64,000 nucleotides of DNA from Spirochaetaceae bacterium (GTDB lineage Bacteria > Spirochaetota > Leptospiria > Leptospirales > Leptonemataceae): NCBI GenBank assembly GCA_002730875.1, contig PCBI01000005.1, positions 124,001-188,000 of the forward strand, read 5' to 3'. The notes beneath the pieces were generated by a model. That model did no database searches. It saw nothing but the letters and a program-made list of their open reading frames with translations, and was not told the DNA's origin. The position numbers and the translations under genes are program-made. Within the stretch, counting starts at the first letter, position 1. Each line of letters starts with the position of its first letter. Of this stretch, positions 62,165-64,000 are shown piece after piece.

Positions 62165-62734
62165 TCAGTCCCAGCTCAGTCCTCCCATCAATCGCACAGC
62201 GATGTATGCCATCTTTCGCTTAAGCGAAGGTACGCCCGCTTCGCGAAGCATTCTTCCGAACAGTCGATCACAATCCTTCCGTTTCCAGGTTCCGATGGCG
62301 TTTTTCCACTCCATTCCATCCACGCAAAAGGTCTGACTTCCTGCCGGTAAATCCCCGCTCCAGTGATAAATCCAGTCATGCACTGCCGCGGCCGCTCGTA
62401 GCAGTCCATCCGGCCGAATCCCGGTAATGCTCCAGGCGATTCGTGGAACGCTGGCGCCATCGTACGTAAAGCCGGCCGGAATTCGAATCCTGTTATAGAG
62501 GCAGAGCGGTTTTCCGGATTTGAACTTCTTTGTGGAACGAGCTCGCTTTGCGGAAGAACGAAAAAGCGGATCCAGATTTTCAGTCGCTTCCGGCGCCAGG
62601 GGCCTGCTCCAAATGTACTCGTAATCCTCAACCAGACGATAGAGATCCGTGTCCACTGGCACATTGATCGGCTGTTTCAAGGTTTTCTGATCACAATCCA
62701 TCCCCCGGGCTTTGCAAATTAGATACACATTCAC
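62165..62734 (-). CDS. DUF1353 domain-containing protein
   Basis: A 189-residue protein matching DUF1353. The domain core is I-P-A-G-F-T-Y-D-G-A-S-V-P-R near 88-101 and A-A-A-V-H-D-W-I-Y near 115-123, followed by D-R-L-F near 158. The family is common in phage and some bacterial genomes and has no established role. The start is a GTG at 62734; an ATG at 62701 (M-D-C-D-Q) is an alternative. No other phage gene is nearby, so this may be a domesticated or independently acquired gene. Confidence 0.75.
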   Translation of the reverse strand: MNVYLICKARGMDCDQKTLKQPINVPVDTDLYRLVEDYEYIWSRPLAPEATENLDPLFRSSAKRARSTKKFKSGKPLCLYNRIRIPAGFTYDGASVPRIAWSITGIRPDGLLRAAAAVHDWIYHWSGDLPAGSQTFCVDGMEWKNAIGTWKRKDCDRLFGRMLREAGVPSLKRKMAYIAVRLMGGLSWD

Positions 62735-62776
62735 AAGTATTTTTTCCCGGGTGGATCATTTCGCAGATAGATGCTC

Positions 62777-62904
62777 AGATCTCGCCAACGCTTCTGAGTA
62801 TCAGAAGCCCGGTGCCCTTTTTGCACAAAGGCGCAAGGCATCGCAGAGGATGTGAAGTCTTGCTAACGTTTCTCAGTCTCAAACGCCGGGACCACTTTTT
62901 TGCA
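62777..62904. repeat. two imperfect 50-bp hairpin-containing direct repeats
   Basis: Copies at 62777-62825 and 62855-62904 are offset by about 78 bases and share AACG(C/T)TTCT(G/C)AGT followed by a CCGG-containing stretch and a CTTTTT(T)GCA end. Copy 1 holds a perfect 8-bp hairpin (GCTTCTGA, GTA, TCAGAAGC), copy 2 a weaker CGTTT/AAACG stem. Both are upstream of a small secreted-protein gene at 62964. Confidence 0.5.
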
Positions 62905-62963
62905 GCATACCCCTTCCTGGTATCGTCCAATAGATTGTAAGGCACTATCGAAAGGAGAAAAAG

Positions 62964-63365
62964 ATGAAAAAAATACGACTGGTCGCCCTTGTAGCGTTAT
63001 TTGTCCTACCATTAGCCCTGTACGCACGTGATGTGAAGGTACTTCTGGGCACAAACCAGGGGAACCTGTGCGCATCCAGCACCGGTCCGGCCTATCTGGA
63101 GAACATCAATATCCCCATGGATACTTACTTCAAAGGTATGGCAGACGGAAACTGGGTAAGAAACGGTAAATGGAAAGCAGTGGCGGTGATCCACCAGGGA
63201 GGCCGCGTGGTTAGCTCCCGCGATGTATGGGAAGGGTATCCCACGGCCTTTAAGAATGGTCAGCGTATCCAGCTCGGAACCATAAAGGGAAACGAATGTC
63301 TGGTGATACACAGCCTTTCGCCGGCCAGCAACATGGCCTGGTTTTACAAGGTGCATCTTCCCTGA
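62964..63365 (+). CDS. small secreted protein of unknown function
   Basis: A 133-residue exported protein. Residues 1-22 are a signal peptide ending L-A-L-Y-A. The mature chain has a possible disulfide (C-A-S-S near 36, E-C-L-V near 112), and alternating hydrophobic residues that suggest a compact beta-sandwich. An AAAGGAG site precedes the ATG. I recognise no family. It lies 229 bases from the divergent DUF1353 gene, with repeats in between. Confidence 0.65.
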   Translation: MKKIRLVALVALFVLPLALYARDVKVLLGTNQGNLCASSTGPAYLENINIPMDTYFKGMADGNWVRNGKWKAVAVIHQGGRVVSSRDVWEGYPTAFKNGQRIQLGTIKGNECLVIHSLSPASNMAWFYKVHLP

Positions 63366-63436
63366 CTCCGAGCCCAGACCTCGTAACAGGGATGTGGCAC
63401 GAGTTAACACCCCTGTTCACCGCAGAAAAATCTTGC

Positions 63437-63463
63437 CGTATCCTGCCCTCCGGGTAGGATACG
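63437..63463 (+). promoter_or_regulatory. hairpin sequestering the ribosome-binding site of the DUF1569 gene
   Basis: CGTATCCT, inner CCC/GGG with a TCC loop, AGGATACG. The 3' arm contains the AGGA that would serve as the Shine-Dalgarno sequence for the ATG at 63467. In RNA the site would be paired unless melted or refolded. Confidence 0.55.
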
Positions 63464-63466
63464 AGC

Positions 63467-64000
63467 ATGAATGCACTTTCCCGCAAGGAAGCCATCCGCA
63501 GATTCATTATGGCCGGGATCATTGTCCATCCGGCAATCTATTCGTTGGTCTGTAGCACCGGGCAGGTAGTTGGCTCCGTTCAGGGTCGATCTCTGGCAGA
63601 ACTACTTCCGCAGCTTAAGAAACTTCAAGAGGACCCGGATCGAGTCCGAGCCCGCTCCGGCTTCTGGTCGCCGGGAAAGGTTTTTGCGCACTGTGCGCAG
63701 TCAATTCGATTCGGACGGGAAGGCTTTCCTGAGCTGAAGAGCGGACTGTTTCGTTACACCATAGGCTCGGCCGCTTTTGGCGTTTTCTCATTGCGCGACA
63801 GCATGTCCCATGGTTTAACGGAGCCTATACCCGGGGCGCCCGAAATTGCGGAGGATTACTCTGTGGCCAGCGGACTGGAAGAGTTGATCAAAGAGGTAGA
63901 AGGCTTTCTGGCCTATTCGGGCCCTCTGAAGCCCCATTTTGCCTACGGCAACCTGGACCATGAACAGTACGATCGCGCCAATACCTGGCACATCTTGAAT
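63467..64000 (+). CDS. DUF1569 protein (partial, runs off the window)
   Basis: The first 178 residues of a DUF1569-family protein. Characteristic blocks are F-W-S-P-G-K-V-F-A-H-C-A-Q-S-I near 68-82, G-S-A-A-F-G-V-F near 102, H-G-L-T-E-P-I-P-G-A-P near 117-127, P-H-F-A-Y-G near 160. The N-terminus has S-R-K-E-A-I-R-R-F-I-M-A-G and a hydrophobic stretch with Cys near 29, resembling a Tat-type lipoprotein signal. The ATG has AGGA eight bases upstream, inside a strong hairpin. The reading frame is still open at base 64000. DinB-like folds are expected for the family; the function is unknown. Confidence 0.82.
   Translation, partial: MNALSRKEAIRRFIMAGIIVHPAIYSLVCSTGQVVGSVQGRSLAELLPQLKKLQEDPDRVRARSGFWSPGKVFAHCAQSIRFGREGFPELKSGLFRYTIGSAAFGVFSLRDSMSHGLTEPIPGAPEIAEDYSVASGLEELIKEVEGFLAYSGPLKPHFAYGNLDHEQYDRANTWHILN

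Noticed and set aside
1..64000. tRNA, rRNA or riboswitch genes
   Set aside because: I looked for clover-leaf arms, conserved rRNA segments and common riboswitch cores in the gaps and found none that could be supported by eye.

Overview
The window most resembles a chromosomal segment of a Leptospirales spirochaete of moderate GC (by eye slightly above 50%), such as a Leptonema- or Turneriella-like organism. The best marker is the adjacent pair of periplasmic flagellar sheath genes flaA2-flaA1 (51286-53049). Many lipoproteins, several acyl-CoA enzymes, a bacterial XPB helicase and a DUF4015 glycosidase-like protein fit that group. The genus is inferred. There is no phage, insertion sequence, CRISPR array, rRNA or tRNA that I can recognise.

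Layout. 1-7.3 kb: end of an upstream gene, thioredoxin-fold lipoprotein, aldo/keto reductase, SsuD-like flavin monooxygenase, sodium:solute symporter, siroheme-synthase-type dehydrogenase, a 50-bp direct repeat and the first of two sterol-desaturase-type hydroxylases. 7.6-17.5 kb: beta-propeller/DUF4015 protein, a degenerate GC-rich repeat, XPB helicase, methyltransferase, patatin phospholipase, beta-helix lipoprotein and a small DUF4189-like secreted protein. 17.6-24.4 kb: thioesterase, YcxB-like protein, bile-acid-type symporter and two tandem long-chain acyl-CoA ligases. 24.6-33.1 kb: thioredoxin, a lipoprotein, methyltransferase, RppH-type Nudix hydrolase, acyltransferase, radical SAM protein, a six-bladed-propeller protein and an amine oxidase. 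33.7-38 kb: a plus-strand run of acyl-CoA dehydrogenase, YfiT/DinB protein, unknown protein, HAD hydrolase and DUF2252 protein. 38-45.5 kb: second sterol-desaturase paralogue, a coupled pair of secreted proteins, then an APH-type phosphotransferase, DUF6285 protein and histidine phosphatase. 45.6-50.9 kb: MASE3 histidine kinase and a coupled radical SAM, glycosyltransferase and outer-membrane-protein operon. 51.3-64 kb: flaA operon, thiolase, esterase, crotonase with a divergent MarR regulator, tandem CsgG-like lipoproteins, MBL hydrolase, SDR reductase, DUF1353 protein, small secreted protein and a truncated DUF1569 protein.

How the genes work together. Lipid and acyl-CoA metabolism dominates: activation (two ligases), hydrolysis (thioesterase, patatin), acyl transfer, dehydrogenation, hydration, thiolysis and lipid hydroxylation. 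The most interesting pattern is that the window holds unfused counterparts of the parts found in animal ACAD10/ACAD11 and in the Pseudomonas LvaABC system: an ACAD11-type dehydrogenase with a HAD hydrolase in one locus, and an APH-type kinase plus DUF6285 in another. Several intergenic palindromes look like operators or translation-control hairpins. The clearest are a near-identical palindrome upstream of both sterol-desaturase paralogues, a perfect inverted repeat between the crotonase and marR-like genes, and a hairpin hiding the ribosome-binding site of the last gene.
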